Part shown: one piece after another, positions 1 through 8,735 of the stretch
Layout of the letters: every line of letters begins with the position of its first letter
How positions within the stretch are numbered: position 1 is the first letter of the stretch
Origin: Bacteroidota bacterium
Lineage (GTDB): Bacteria > Bacteroidota > Bacteroidia > Chitinophagales > Saprospiraceae
DNA: 23,512 nucleotides
Reading direction: 5' to 3'
NCBI GenBank assembly: GCA_024280135.1
Contig: JAJRQS010000289.1
Span: 1-23,512, forward strand
Translations under genes and position numbers: made by a program
Notes under the pieces: generated by a model
Told to the model about the DNA's origin: nothing
The model's input: the letters and a program-made list of their open reading frames with translations, nothing else
Databases searched by the model: none

Positions 1-951
1 AATAAATATCTTTACTAAAGCAGGTACGTCAGGCATCCAGAAGATGTGCGACCAGTAATGCTTATTGCCTTTAAAATTCACATACAGTGCCGTTATCACG
101 GCTAGTACCAATGTAAAAGATAAATTGCCCGTTACATTACCTGCTAGTGGCAACCCTCCAAACAAATTCAATCCCAATATCACAAAGAAAAGAGACAATA
201 AGAAAGGGAAGAATTGCTCATATTTATCTTTACCTATAAAAGGTATAGCGATGTCATCTCTAATCAACAAAATCAATGGCTCAAAAAAGGATTGAAGCCC
301 TTTGGGTGCCATGCCTGCTCTAGTCGCATATCCTTTTGCTGCTTTTCTGAGCAAGAAGAATAATATCAACCCCACCAAAAACATAGTAAAAACAGCTTTA
401 GAAATAGAAAAGTCATAGTACGAAGTAATCGCACCTCCTAACATCCCTCCATCCACAGTTGATTTCTTATCTAGTAGGTATTTATTCCCATTTGCTAATG
501 CATAAACGACTTCTACTTTTTTTCCGTCTTTTTCTAGTTCTCCTTCTTCAAACCCTGAAATAGCCACTTCTCCATAAGGAAAGGACTCATCTTGAATCCG
601 CATGATAGAACCGTGTTTCATCACATAGTGGTCAATGGCTTTTGCGCCATTTCCGTGATGGTGTGCATCAAACTTCGAAGTCAAAAAAGTGGACCATCCA
701 TGTCCTGGCGCATATAAAATGGCTGGAAGGTGCAAATACAAGTCCCCAAAAATATGAATGGCATTCGCATTGGCTACGTGCTCTAGTGCCGCAGATGTCA
801 AATCGAATTTCTTTTCGTGGCTATCTTGCTTAGCAGATCCATGATCTTCCTGAGCGGGTTGGTGCTCATTTCCATGCTGCGCATACGCCATTCCGCCAAA
901 ACCGACGAATAGTAGTAAGACCCAAACCCGTAACATATATATATTTTTCAT
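1..951 (-). CDS. atpB: F0F1 ATP synthase subunit a (5' part, cut by window edge)
   Basis: Subunit a of the membrane F0 sector, which forms the proton half-channels beside the c-ring. The frame runs open for 317 codons from ATG at 951 to the window edge. A signal peptide (hydrophobic core VWVLLLFVGFGG, cleavage near AYAQ, residues 1-25) is followed by a His-rich stretch (HGNEHQP, HEKKFD, DAHHHGNG) typical of the long N-terminal extension in Bacteroidota. The conserved part starts with a membrane segment (FTMFLVGLILFFLL), then KGLQSFFEPLILLIRDDIA and FPFLLSLFFVILGLNLFG. The essential arginine helix lies beyond the window. A second in-frame ATG (residue 6, MLRVW) is possible. The rest of the atp operon should lie to the left. 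Family assignment is firm. Confidence 0.93.
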   Translation of the reverse strand, partial: MKNIYMLRVWVLLLFVGFGGMAYAQHGNEHQPAQEDHGSAKQDSHEKKFDLTSAALEHVANANAIHIFGDLYLHLPAILYAPGHGWSTFLTSKFDAHHHGNGAKAIDHYVMKHGSIMRIQDESFPYGEVAISGFEEGELEKDGKKVEVVYALANGNKYLLDKKSTVDGGMLGGAITSYYDFSISKAVFTMFLVGLILFFLLRKAAKGYATRAGMAPKGLQSFFEPLILLIRDDIAIPFIGKDKYEQFFPFLLSLFFVILGLNLFGGLPLAGNVTGNLSFTLVLAVITALYVNFKGNKHYWSHIFWMPDVPALVKIFI

Positions 952-980
952 GCGTATTGCCCCATTTTCTAAAACAGATG

Positions 981-1012
981 CAAAGGTATGCATTCTATTA
1001 CTCTAATACAAA
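981..1012 (-). promoter_or_regulatory. Bacteroidota-type promoter of atpB
   Basis: Read on the minus strand there is TTTG (1009-1012), a 20-base spacer, and TACCTTTG (981-988). This matches the known Bacteroidota housekeeping pattern of a -33 TTTG and a -7 TAnnTTTG box. The start codon is about 30 bases further on, leaving a short leader. It is the best complete promoter in the window. Confidence 0.72.
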
Positions 1013-1069
1013 GGCTTTTTTACTTTTTTTGCAATGCGGGTTTTATTACTTCATTTAGACGCTGATGCG

Positions 1070-1287
1070 CTACTTCGACAGGGTTACATCTCCTGTAAAC
1101 AATAGCACAGATCCGTCTATAAATCTTACCCAATAGTATTTATCTGACCACCATTCACCACAGTTGGTGGCGAGGTACTAAAATCCAGTCCCGCACCTTT
1201 ACCGAAATGCCAAACATTCCATTCATTTTGTGCGTGAGTTAAAAAGCTACAAGACAAGAACAAAAAGACACAAAAAAGTCTAAGCAT
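1070..1287 (-). pseudogene. Remnant of a secreted Bacteroidota protein gene
   Basis: An ATG at 1287, four bases after the methyltransferase stop, opens 53 codons ending at TAA 1126-1128. The peptide has a signal sequence (LRLFCVFLFLSC, cleavage near THAQ) and then NEWNVWHFGKGAGLDFSTSP, the start seen in many large secreted surface proteins of this phylum (W.FG..AGLDF). It then stops abruptly. A second frame continues with YYWVRFIDGSVLLFTGDV and ends at TAG 1070-1072, and also looks protein-like. I infer a large gene that lost its middle part by deletion, leaving its first ~50 codons and perhaps its last ~20 out of frame. The N-terminal piece is more certain than the C-terminal one. Confidence 0.55.
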
Positions 1288-1291
1288 GTCT

Positions 1292-2038
1292 TTAATTTAT
1301 TTTTTTTACAAAATTAAAATTTGCAGTCGCTAATAGTCTATTAGATTTGAATACTCTAAAAACTACTTTATCAAGGATTGCTGAAAAGTTAACGCTTAAT
1401 TCTTTAAGAAATGGGTATTTCACATTTTTGTGCCATTTATCTATCACTTTATCATCATAGTTTTGAAACATCCAAAACTCCAATGCCCCTCGATTTTGTT
1501 CGATTTTACATAAATGATCTAAATGTTTTTTTATTTCGTTTTCTAGTTCATCAGGCTTCCAGCAATAAACATGGTGGGGATCTGTCCGCCAAATTTTACA
1601 ATAGGCTGAAGGTGATTTAATAATAGCCACCCCTCCAGGTTCTAGCACCCTAATTATTTCTTTTATAGAATATTGACCAACAGGCTTCTCAACATGTTCT
1701 ATAACTTGATTCATAACGACCAGAGAAAAAGTATTGTCCTTAAAGGGAAGCCGAGTGTTTTCCTCTAAAAAGAAAGCTTGCACATTAAAACCTTTTTCTT
1801 TGCATCTCTTTAAACCATATTCTGAAGCCTCCAGCCCATATTGCTCAAACCCAAATGGAGATACAGCATCTAGAAAAGAACCAACTCCACATCCAATATC
1901 TAATATTTTGGTAAATTGTACCCCTTGATAAAGCATAATCGCTTCCCTCATTATATAGCGATATCCTTGGTTGTTTTTATTCCCATCTTCATAATAATCC
2001 TTTAACTTGTCATTCAATACTCCTGTTGACTCCTTCAT
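1292..2038 (-). CDS. class I SAM-dependent methyltransferase
   Basis: A class I methyltransferase of the Methyltransf_11/23 type. Near residue 45 it has the SAM-binding glycine motif ILDIGCGVGSF, then an acidic turn (YGLEAS), the LPFKDNTFSLVVMNQVIEHV segment and the post-motif VLEPGGVAIIKSP. ATG at 2038 is preferred; a GTG one codon upstream (2041) would also work. Either way it is translationally coupled to the upstream glycosyltransferase, whose TGA overlaps the start (TGATG). The context suggests methylation of a glycan or of a lipid-linked sugar, but the substrate cannot be read from the sequence. The C-terminus is rich in Lys and aromatic residues, without a membrane segment. Confidence 0.85.
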   Translation of the reverse strand: MKESTGVLNDKLKDYYEDGNKNNQGYRYIMREAIMLYQGVQFTKILDIGCGVGSFLDAVSPFGFEQYGLEASEYGLKRCKEKGFNVQAFFLEENTRLPFKDNTFSLVVMNQVIEHVEKPVGQYSIKEIIRVLEPGGVAIIKSPSAYCKIWRTDPHHVYCWKPDELENEIKKHLDHLCKIEQNRGALEFWMFQNYDDKVIDKWHKNVKYPFLKELSVNFSAILDKVVFRVFKSNRLLATANFNFVKKIN

Positions 2039-2889
2039 CACTCTATCAATTTATACAAGTCATAGTGACTAAAAACATTTTCAATTTGCCTATCATTCTC
2101 TCCAGTAGCAACATTTATTCTCCACAAGGCATCTTTTTGTGAATCGCGAATATGTTGTGTTGGTTCCATTTTTCTTTTCGCTAAAACTATTTTTCGATTA
2201 TTCAGCATACCCATTGCTTTAAACCATACATCATCCGCAGAAGGCGACAGAGTCACAAACAATTCTTGCTTCACCACATCAGCATGTAAAAAACCAGGTG
2301 GGTACAGCACTCCACCCACTCCTGTTGGTAAAAGGTTAAAACTTGGGCCGTATGAGGTCGCCAACTTTAAAGTATGGTACGGTTTTAAACTAGTTTTACT
2401 TAACTTTTCCAACCGAACACATCTATTTGCAACAATACTTTCGGGAAACTCTTTATGTGTTAAAATCAAACTCTCTATCACATCATTTTCATAAATTATA
2501 TCGTCATCACAAGTTATCAATAACGCATCTGGATATTCCTGAACAGCATACACCAATTTTTTATATGACTTTAGGTTGCCGTCCACATACTTAATAGTTA
2601 ACCCTCTTTTTCTTAGTCCCAATAACGCTTTTGGTAACGTATCAATAGAACTTTCTTCTTTCGAAAGCCATAAGATAATACTATCAGGCTTTATGGTTTG
2701 ATGCAATAAAGAAACAATAGTTAAATGAACAAAAGAAAACCGTTTTGGGTAACTCGTCAGTGTAATTACTATCGGTCGCTTTCGCGTTACCGTTTTGTTC
2801 ACACCACCTCGTGCGCTAATCCTAGCTAATAACTGCACCCGAATATTCGCTTTCCAAAATCTATATGTACTTTGTATTTTCTTTAACAT
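2038..2889 (-). CDS. GT2-like glycosyltransferase
   Basis: A 283-residue glycosyltransferase with a GT-A-like fold. Visible marks are LTSYPKRF (44-51) at the first strand, LLHQTIKPDSIILWLS, KSYKKL, the nucleotide-sugar/metal-binding motif TCDDDIIYE (127-134), the acceptor-site stretch TGVGGVLYPP (189-198) and a second acidic pair SADDVWF (217-223). There is no membrane anchor, so it is probably cytosolic and builds a cell-surface or secreted-protein glycan. It is the first gene of a two-gene unit with the methyltransferase, overlapping it at the stop. A TACTTTTG box ends only five bases before the ATG, so the message may be leaderless. The sugar donor is unknown. Confidence 0.8.
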   Translation of the reverse strand: MLKKIQSTYRFWKANIRVQLLARISARGGVNKTVTRKRPIVITLTSYPKRFSFVHLTIVSLLHQTIKPDSIILWLSKEESSIDTLPKALLGLRKRGLTIKYVDGNLKSYKKLVYAVQEYPDALLITCDDDIIYENDVIESLILTHKEFPESIVANRCVRLEKLSKTSLKPYHTLKLATSYGPSFNLLPTGVGGVLYPPGFLHADVVKQELFVTLSPSADDVWFKAMGMLNNRKIVLAKRKMEPTQHIRDSQKDALWRINVATGENDRQIENVFSHYDLYKLIE

Positions 2890-2894
2890 TACTA

Positions 2895-2902
2895 CAAAAG
2901 TA
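2895..2902 (-). promoter_or_regulatory. -7 box (TACTTTTG) of the glycosyltransferase gene, possibly leaderless
   Basis: TACTTTTG on the minus strand fits TAnnTTTG exactly and is followed by TAGTA and then the ATG. With initiation about five bases after the box, the transcript would begin at or next to the start codon. No convincing -33 TTTG is seen; that place is T-rich because it overlaps the neighbouring terminator. Confidence 0.45.
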
Positions 2903-2915
2903 AACCTTTTACACC

Positions 2916-2947
2916 AAAAAAAACGCCTAGGGATATTTCCCTAGGCG
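2916..2947 (-). terminator. Rho-independent terminator of the 2968-4656 gene
   Basis: A perfect 10-base-pair GC-rich hairpin (CGCCTAGGGA / TCCCTAGGCG, loop of 4, positions 2924-2947) is followed on the minus strand by eight T's. It begins about 20 bases after the stop codon of the T9SS cargo gene and sits directly before the glycosyltransferase promoter, separating the two units. Confidence 0.88.
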
Positions 2948-2967
2948 CTAATATACGCAATCATTTT

Positions 2968-4656
2968 CTACTGTATTGTAAGTGTCTTAATTTCGACGCT
3001 TTCATTATTTTGAATTTTCACATAATAAGCACCTTTGGGCAACATGTCCACTCTAAACTCATTTTCAATTTTTTCTGTTCTAATTTCTACACCCCTACTA
3101 TTGTATAGGGTTATCAGGCTAGTTCCTACTAGCCCTTCAATAAAAACAATGTCTTTTGCTGGATTTGGGCGGATAGTAATTTTTGAATTACTAGATTTAC
3201 TCTTACCACCTTTATTGTCCCCATAGATAATGAATTTTTTATTAACAAATTCTACATTTATTGTTATAGAATCATCATCTAAACAATCACAATCATCAAC
3301 AGCAAGTGTAATCGCATATAATTGATTCTCTAACCAATAGTGTCCTGGGAAATCAGTTGTCAAACCCCAGTCAGGATTGGTTATTCCGTTTATAGACCAT
3401 TGAAATTGACAACCATCCCCTATCTGGTCATCAAATGGAGTTATATCCCATATTGAGCCAACGACACCTGTTGCTGCTCCGCTAGTAGCTAAAATTGTTG
3501 CTCCTAAATCCATCTGGGGTTTCAAACCAAATTGTATATTATCAAGCGCTACATCATTACCATCTCCTAATCCATCCTCTAAAATACTAATATTAATAGT
3601 CAATGAACTTGGACTATACAGCAGTTCATAAGGTAGAGAAATAGACATCCAATCGCAATCACCAGATTCAGCTGAAACTTCAACTTGAAATTGCTGGTTT
3701 CCAATTTCTATCAAAAGAATTGGTAAAATATCAAAACAGCAAGATGGCAAATTCTTTGCATCGAAGCATAATACATATTCACCACCTTCCAAGGAACCTA
3801 GGGTTTGAGCCCATAGTAACGTGCTAGTGCCAACAGGCTGATTTGTTTGACCATTCGCTATTAAAAACGATCCATCCCCAGTACAAATAGGATCTGAAAC
3901 TAACCAATTCTCACACACTTTAGTTGCTTGATCCACATTTAGCACCCCATAACTTCCAGGAGATATAGTAGGTATATCAGAGAATGTGTATTGAGAACTA
4001 AAACCATTGTTTCCGCTTTCAAAGTCACCATTAATGACCAAGTTTGAACGCTCGTCAGGACAACAATTGACATTACAATCATACTCTAATTCAAATAGAG
4101 AAATTCCTAATCTAGCGTCATTCCTATTGTAGTTAAAACTTATTTGATTCGTTGCTACTCCATCCCAAACTAACCACCCAACTGCATCGGCAACAGAACC
4201 AAAAATTGCTGGAGGCGATCCAGGAAAAGGTAATGTCCCTTGATAAAATTCAACAACCCCAGTTACTGGGTTTGCTTCGATTCCAGTAGGAAAAATATTA
4301 AAGTCTGATAAACTTTCAACATTGATACCTTGAAAAAAATCTAAATCTGACAATAACAATCTAACATTCGATACTGGTTGTGAAAAAGTAATGGTTACTT
4401 GAACTACTAGGTTGTTATTGGGAGTAGTTTGGTCATTACCAAGACCGAATCCCCCAATGCTAATTCCATTTGGAGAAGAGCCTTTATGGTTCTCTCCAAC
4501 AGTGGTTACCGTAAGAGTACCACATCCTAAATCTGAGTTTGTAGACACGTTAGTCCACTCTGTTTGATTTGCCCAATCAAAATCAGTCGAAACTGTCTGG
4601 GCATAACTTATCGAAACAAGTCCTATAAATGAAAAAAAAAGAAAAAATTTAGTCAT
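2968..4656 (-). CDS. T9SS-secreted surface protein with C-terminal sorting domain
   Basis: An exported protein of 562 residues from the ATG at 4656. This start gives a clean signal peptide (MTKFFLFFSFIGLVSISYAQ); the open frame reaches to 4833, but the extra 59 residues lack any export signal. The N-terminal part (about 20-210) is a beta-rich domain seen in Bacteroidota secreted proteins (VQVTITFSQPVSNVRLLLSD). A Cys-rich turn (CNVNCCPDE) leads into a carbohydrate-binding-like jellyroll region (NLVINGDFESG, NIQFG), then a PKD-like stretch (CQFQWSING). The last ~70 residues are a type A T9SS sorting domain: ITIRPNPAKD, then SLITLYNSRG, LPKGAYYVKI and a basic end. It is probably secreted and cell-surface attached. 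Its binding partner is unknown. Confidence 0.82.
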   Translation of the reverse strand: MTKFFLFFSFIGLVSISYAQTVSTDFDWANQTEWTNVSTNSDLGCGTLTVTTVGENHKGSSPNGISIGGFGLGNDQTTPNNNLVVQVTITFSQPVSNVRLLLSDLDFFQGINVESLSDFNIFPTGIEANPVTGVVEFYQGTLPFPGSPPAIFGSVADAVGWLVWDGVATNQISFNYNRNDARLGISLFELEYDCNVNCCPDERSNLVINGDFESGNNGFSSQYTFSDIPTISPGSYGVLNVDQATKVCENWLVSDPICTGDGSFLIANGQTNQPVGTSTLLWAQTLGSLEGGEYVLCFDAKNLPSCCFDILPILLIEIGNQQFQVEVSAESGDCDWMSISLPYELLYSPSSLTINISILEDGLGDGNDVALDNIQFGLKPQMDLGATILATSGAATGVVGSIWDITPFDDQIGDGCQFQWSINGITNPDWGLTTDFPGHYWLENQLYAITLAVDDCDCLDDDSITINVEFVNKKFIIYGDNKGGKSKSSNSKITIRPNPAKDIVFIEGLVGTSLITLYNSRGVEIRTEKIENEFRVDMLPKGAYYVKIQNNESVEIKTLTIQ

Positions 4657-5103
4657 AATTACAAAATTTAATGTTAAAAAATTTGAGAAATCGCTCATAG
4701 TAATACACAAAAATAAAAAAATAACATTGCATATATTTTTAGTAAAAATCACTCTACCGCTGCCAATTAATAGATAACTTAAGTTTCGGTAGTCAAAATA
4801 CCTATGGTTATTGATCTTTTTTGATTTTGTCAAAAATAGCTTACCAAAGCTTATTGATGCTAGTCATTTTTTTAGGATTTAGTTTCTTCGGAGAATCAAA
4901 GCCAAAAATTTATAACCCCTTGACCATTAGCCTTTTATCTTTTACCAGCCTAAAAATTAGAATACCTTAAAACCATAAAACCGCTACACCCAAATACCGA
5001 AACTTAAATAGATAAGAACCATCTAACAACCAATTTTTAAGGATTAAAAACTCCTGTACACTTCAAAATATTTGCGCAAGAAAAAATCAACCATAGTAAA
5101 TTT
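4657..5103. other. 447-base intergenic region
   Basis: This is AT-rich DNA with no convincing gene. A minus-strand TATTTTTG box at 4831-4838 could be a promoter for the T9SS cargo gene with a ~170-base leader, but it lacks a -33 element. A weaker TAAATTTTG sits five bases before the 4656 ATG. No hairpin with a T-tract is seen after the channel gene stop at 5104. Confidence 0.4.
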
Positions 5104-6555
5104 CTAATTTTGCTGAGCCAGCTCTTTCAATTTAATACGTCTAGCATCCATCATCTTATCCAGGTATTCTGCAAGGCGAGGGTTCAGTTCGACCATCTCC
5201 ATGACTTCATCGGGAAATATAGTGATGAGCTTGAGGTCTTCAATGGCTGTAACCCCAAAGGAGCTAAATTTTGCAGTAAACAGGGTGATTTCTCCAAAGA
5301 AGTCACCCACTTCTAGTTCTCCTATGGTGACCTTTTCTGCCTCATTTATGTACGCTTCCATAATGGCTTTACCTTCCAAAACAACGTACAAGGAACCAGA
5401 ATGATCGCCTTGTTTGATGACTTGTTCACCTTTGCCGAAGTATTGAATCTCAGAGCCATCAATTAGCTCAGCCACATTTGTTTTTTCAATTGGTAGCATT
5501 TGAGGAAGCTTGGTCAAAGAAGTTTTAAGTTGTTTTAGGTCTTTTTCTTCTTGATCTGTAATTTGATTGGCTTGATGTATCATCATTTGCCCCATAGGCA
5601 TGGTTAATTTATTTCGACGAGCATTATACCAGACTCTTGACATAAATTCATCCATAATTTCTTCGTGGTCTCTAAAATCCCCTATGGCATATTCAACCTC
5701 GTAAATAATTTTCGATTCTGTATATTGGTTTGTTTTGACTTCGGGCTCGGGATCGTGCAATATTCCAGGTGTAGAAAGACAAGTCTCTGTCAAAACTCTT
5801 TTTACTTTGTTTGGAGGATTGGCATGAGAGAATCCAATTTCGGTTTTCATAATGTGCACACGTGTTGGGCGACTATAATTTTTAATAGTACCTTGTCCTA
5901 TCACTAGATGTGGAATCACGATAAGTTCTTGCTCTCTAGTTTCTAACCGAATAGCTCTCCAGTTCATTTCTATCACTCTTCCCGTTTGTCCTTCTACTTC
6001 GATATAATCCCCTTCAGAAAAAGGTTTTTCATAAACCAAAGCTATCCCTGAAAATAAGTTCCCCAAGGTATCTTGAAGCGCTAAACCGATAACAAAAGAA
6101 CCAAGCCCTAAAGCCGTAATAAGCCCCCCTAAATCAGCACCCCACACTAAAGAAAGAACAATGGCTACCCCAAACAAAACTAGGGTGACCCTAAAGATAT
6201 CAAGAAATAATTGAGGTACTTTTACCTGATACTTACCGTTGCCGGAAAAAAAGATGGAATTAATAAGGGCAATCGCTATATTAATTATCAAAACCCAAAT
6301 AAAAGTTTCTAACAACTTCATGAGCGTAGAACCTCTAGATACCTCAAGCACTTGACTTAAGACGACGCTAATAGCCAAAAGTGGCAATACGACATTTTTT
6401 AAGGTATTAAGTGGTCGAGCGAACGTTTGACTCTTTTTTTGTAATACGTAAGCTGTTTCATTTATAATAATAATTAACAAAGGGATACAAATCATTAGGA
6501 GTAGTCCTATGATAAACCAATTATTATGAAAAATTTCGTGCTCAAAAATATTCAT
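5104..6555 (-). CDS. MscS-family channel with C-terminal cyclic-nucleotide-binding-like domain
   Basis: A small-conductance mechanosensitive channel relative of 483 residues. Hydrophobic segments lie at about 13-33, 53-71, 83-103 and 121-138, followed by the pore helix (GGLITALGLGSFVIGLALQD, 143-162) and the MscS beta domain (FSEGDYIEVEGQTGRV; IPHLVIG). The cytoplasmic vestibule runs to ~335. Residues ~355-470 form a cNMP-binding fold (KGEQVIKQGDHSGSLYVVLEG; GDFFGEITLF). In the phosphate cassette GE is kept (421-422), but the usual Arg before SA is Ser431 (KFSSFGV), so ordinary cAMP binding is doubtful. This layout matches the bacterial cyclic-nucleotide-gated (bCNG) branch of MscS. It lies 44 bases after the cyclase-like sensor gene, surely one operon. 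Confidence 0.88.
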   Translation of the reverse strand: MNIFEHEIFHNNWFIIGLLLMICIPLLIIIINETAYVLQKKSQTFARPLNTLKNVVLPLLAISVVLSQVLEVSRGSTLMKLLETFIWVLIINIAIALINSIFFSGNGKYQVKVPQLFLDIFRVTLVLFGVAIVLSLVWGADLGGLITALGLGSFVIGLALQDTLGNLFSGIALVYEKPFSEGDYIEVEGQTGRVIEMNWRAIRLETREQELIVIPHLVIGQGTIKNYSRPTRVHIMKTEIGFSHANPPNKVKRVLTETCLSTPGILHDPEPEVKTNQYTESKIIYEVEYAIGDFRDHEEIMDEFMSRVWYNARRNKLTMPMGQMMIHQANQITDQEEKDLKQLKTSLTKLPQMLPIEKTNVAELIDGSEIQYFGKGEQVIKQGDHSGSLYVVLEGKAIMEAYINEAEKVTIGELEVGDFFGEITLFTAKFSSFGVTAIEDLKLITIFPDEVMEMVELNPRLAEYLDKMMDARRIKLKELAQQN

Positions 6556-6599
6556 ACTGCTATTTTTAATTTGAGTCGTTAGATTTTATGCTAAACTTA

Positions 6600-8708
6600 C
6601 TAGTGGTTTTTCTTCACAAATTGGTACTCCCAAATGGAAATTTCATTCATCGAAGGATGCTGGCTAAAGTCATATAAATCTTGTATCTTATCATATACAG
6701 GTTTTGTAACAAAAATAGCATTGTCCTTTTTAATTTCCAGTATGTCAAAAACCTCACTAATACACTCCCCCCATAAATCAAAATTGTAATTCTTTTCTCC
6801 CACAAGTCCTGCAAAGACCTCACCGCTATGCACGCCAAGATGCAGGCTCATGTCTAAATTGTAATTGGTGTTGAATTGTCCCAATAACTGACGTACTTGA
6901 ATAGCGAATTCAAAAATCTTTTTAGCATGATCAAGTCTAGGCGAAAACATCCCACATACAGCAAAGTAAGTGCCATTGATTGTTCTTATTTTCTCCACTT
7001 GGTTTTGTTCAGCGGCATCATCAAAAACTTCGATGAGATGGTTGAGCAAGCTGGAGGATTCAGCAGCACCAATTTTTTTGGAAAGCGCCGCAAACCCATC
7101 AAGACGAAAGGCGATTAAAGAAATATTCGGATAATTATCAACGATATTCTTTTCTCCTTCTTGCAAACGCTTCACGATCATTGGAGGAATGAAATTGAGA
7201 AGAAGCTCTTTGTTTTCCTGTTGTTGTCTAGTGATGGTATTTTGTTGCTCGTCAATACTTAGAATCATTTCATTAAAGGAAGTCGCTAATTCTCCAAATT
7301 CGTCTTTACTTTGAATATCAATAGGCGTTGAATAATCCCCATTGCTCAACCTTCGGACACCTTCAGTCAATTTTTCAATAGGCTGTACAAATCGACCTGC
7401 TAAGAACATAGCCATAAAAGTGACAACCAAGATAATAATACATAGCGCAATAAAAACCTTTTTCTCAAAATCTTTAATAGAAGCATTTGCTTCAGCTTCA
7501 TCCATTTCAGACAAAATCACCCAATTTAAATCGGGCAAGTGTAAAGGAGCATAAGAACTCAATACAGGTACAAATCTGTAATCCTCAATAACCTTCGTCT
7601 CTTCTTTTCCCGAAAGGGCCGCTATTACGCCTTCTGTTTTGACCTTTTGAGTTAGGATTGTCGTACCGATTCTATACATTTTATCCACGTCTTCTTGAGG
7701 TACGCCCAATTTGAGTAATGACTGTGTAAATCCAACTGTATCTTGTTTAAAAAACCTTGAAAGGGAACGCATTTTAAAATCTTCGCCGACCAAATAGGTT
7801 TCACCCGATTCTCCAAGCCCATCCGCTTCCCAATTTTCATTACCAGTCATTATTTTATTAATCTCTCCGACAGGCAACTGAAAGACTAATGCGCCAATGG
7901 TTTCAAGACCCTCTGTAATGGGTATCCCTACAAAAGCGGCTGGTGCACCATAAGAAGGACGATAATTTTTAAAATCTACAAAAGTCGCTTTACTAATATC
8001 AGCATTACTTTTGAGCTTTCTAACTAATTCTGCGAGATTGCTTTCTCGGTATGGACCCGTATATAGATTAGTAGCGTAATCCGTTTCTTTATAAACAGAA
8101 TAAACAATATCCCCGTACTCTAAGTCTATCAAAAAGGCATCATAGAACCCAAATTTTAGTATTATTTCTGTTAGGTATTTATGATACCTTTTGTGGGCAA
8201 TAGAATATTCTGACTCATCTCTTGCGTCATCCATTAGATATTTTTCGCCCGCTGGATTTGGGTTGTCGATGATATATTCGTATTGTAAATAACAGGCCTC
8301 AGCAGTATTGGGGTAGTACAGCTCAGGGTTATTCTTTACATCCATATTTTGCGTAAGCCTATCCACAAACTCAGTATAATGGTCACTTAACTGCTTAGAG
8401 CATTCAATATTAAGCGAATTCTCTCCAATTTTTCTAAACCCATTTTTGAAGTCCTTTAAAGCATTCTTTACCGTTTCATTGGCTCCTAAAACCTCTGTCA
8501 CACTAGCCATTTCTTTAAAATAACTTTCAATCTGGTATTTTTTAGCTGATTTTATGCTATTCATCTGATTGAAGACGCTATGAGAAATAGCAGCTTTTCC
8601 ATTCTGATAACCGATATATATAAGTACAACAGAAGATAATGCACTGACTAATATGAGCATCACGATTAAGCGTGAGCGAATACTCATTGATTTTGGAAGC
8701 AATTTCAT
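6600..8708 (-). CDS. Membrane sensor with Cache-like, HAMP and degenerate class III cyclase domains
   Basis: A 702-residue inner-membrane receptor. TM1 is at ~12-33, a large extracytoplasmic region (~34-415, Cache-like: YEYGD-type YGDIVYSVYKETDYATNLY, then GALVFQLPVGEIN and SGETYLVGED) is followed by TM2 (~418-437), a HAMP domain (PIEKLTEGVRRLSNGDYSTP; DEFGELATSFNEM), a short coiled linker and a class III nucleotidyl cyclase fold (~525-675). The fold is recognisable (GFAALSKKIG; LHLGVHSGEVFAGLVG; FDLWGE), but the catalytic set is gone: the two metal aspartates are Arg535 and Gly579, and the transition-state Asn and Arg are Ser651 and Asp655. I infer a catalytically inactive, regulatory pseudo-cyclase. 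It is the first gene of the unit with the MscS-like channel. Confidence 0.85.
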   Translation of the reverse strand: MKLLPKSMSIRSRLIVMLILVSALSSVVLIYIGYQNGKAAISHSVFNQMNSIKSAKKYQIESYFKEMASVTEVLGANETVKNALKDFKNGFRKIGENSLNIECSKQLSDHYTEFVDRLTQNMDVKNNPELYYPNTAEACYLQYEYIIDNPNPAGEKYLMDDARDESEYSIAHKRYHKYLTEIILKFGFYDAFLIDLEYGDIVYSVYKETDYATNLYTGPYRESNLAELVRKLKSNADISKATFVDFKNYRPSYGAPAAFVGIPITEGLETIGALVFQLPVGEINKIMTGNENWEADGLGESGETYLVGEDFKMRSLSRFFKQDTVGFTQSLLKLGVPQEDVDKMYRIGTTILTQKVKTEGVIAALSGKEETKVIEDYRFVPVLSSYAPLHLPDLNWVILSEMDEAEANASIKDFEKKVFIALCIIILVVTFMAMFLAGRFVQPIEKLTEGVRRLSNGDYSTPIDIQSKDEFGELATSFNEMILSIDEQQNTITRQQQENKELLLNFIPPMIVKRLQEGEKNIVDNYPNISLIAFRLDGFAALSKKIGAAESSSLLNHLIEVFDDAAEQNQVEKIRTINGTYFAVCGMFSPRLDHAKKIFEFAIQVRQLLGQFNTNYNLDMSLHLGVHSGEVFAGLVGEKNYNFDLWGECISEVFDILEIKKDNAIFVTKPVYDKIQDLYDFSQHPSMNEISIWEYQFVKKNH

Positions 8709-8735
8709 GTAGATTCGTTAAATAGTGTTCAATAT

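Noticed and set aside
4657..4833. Upstream extension of the T9SS cargo gene to 4833
   Set aside because: The extra 59 residues would bury the signal peptide. The ATG at 4656 begins a perfect one.
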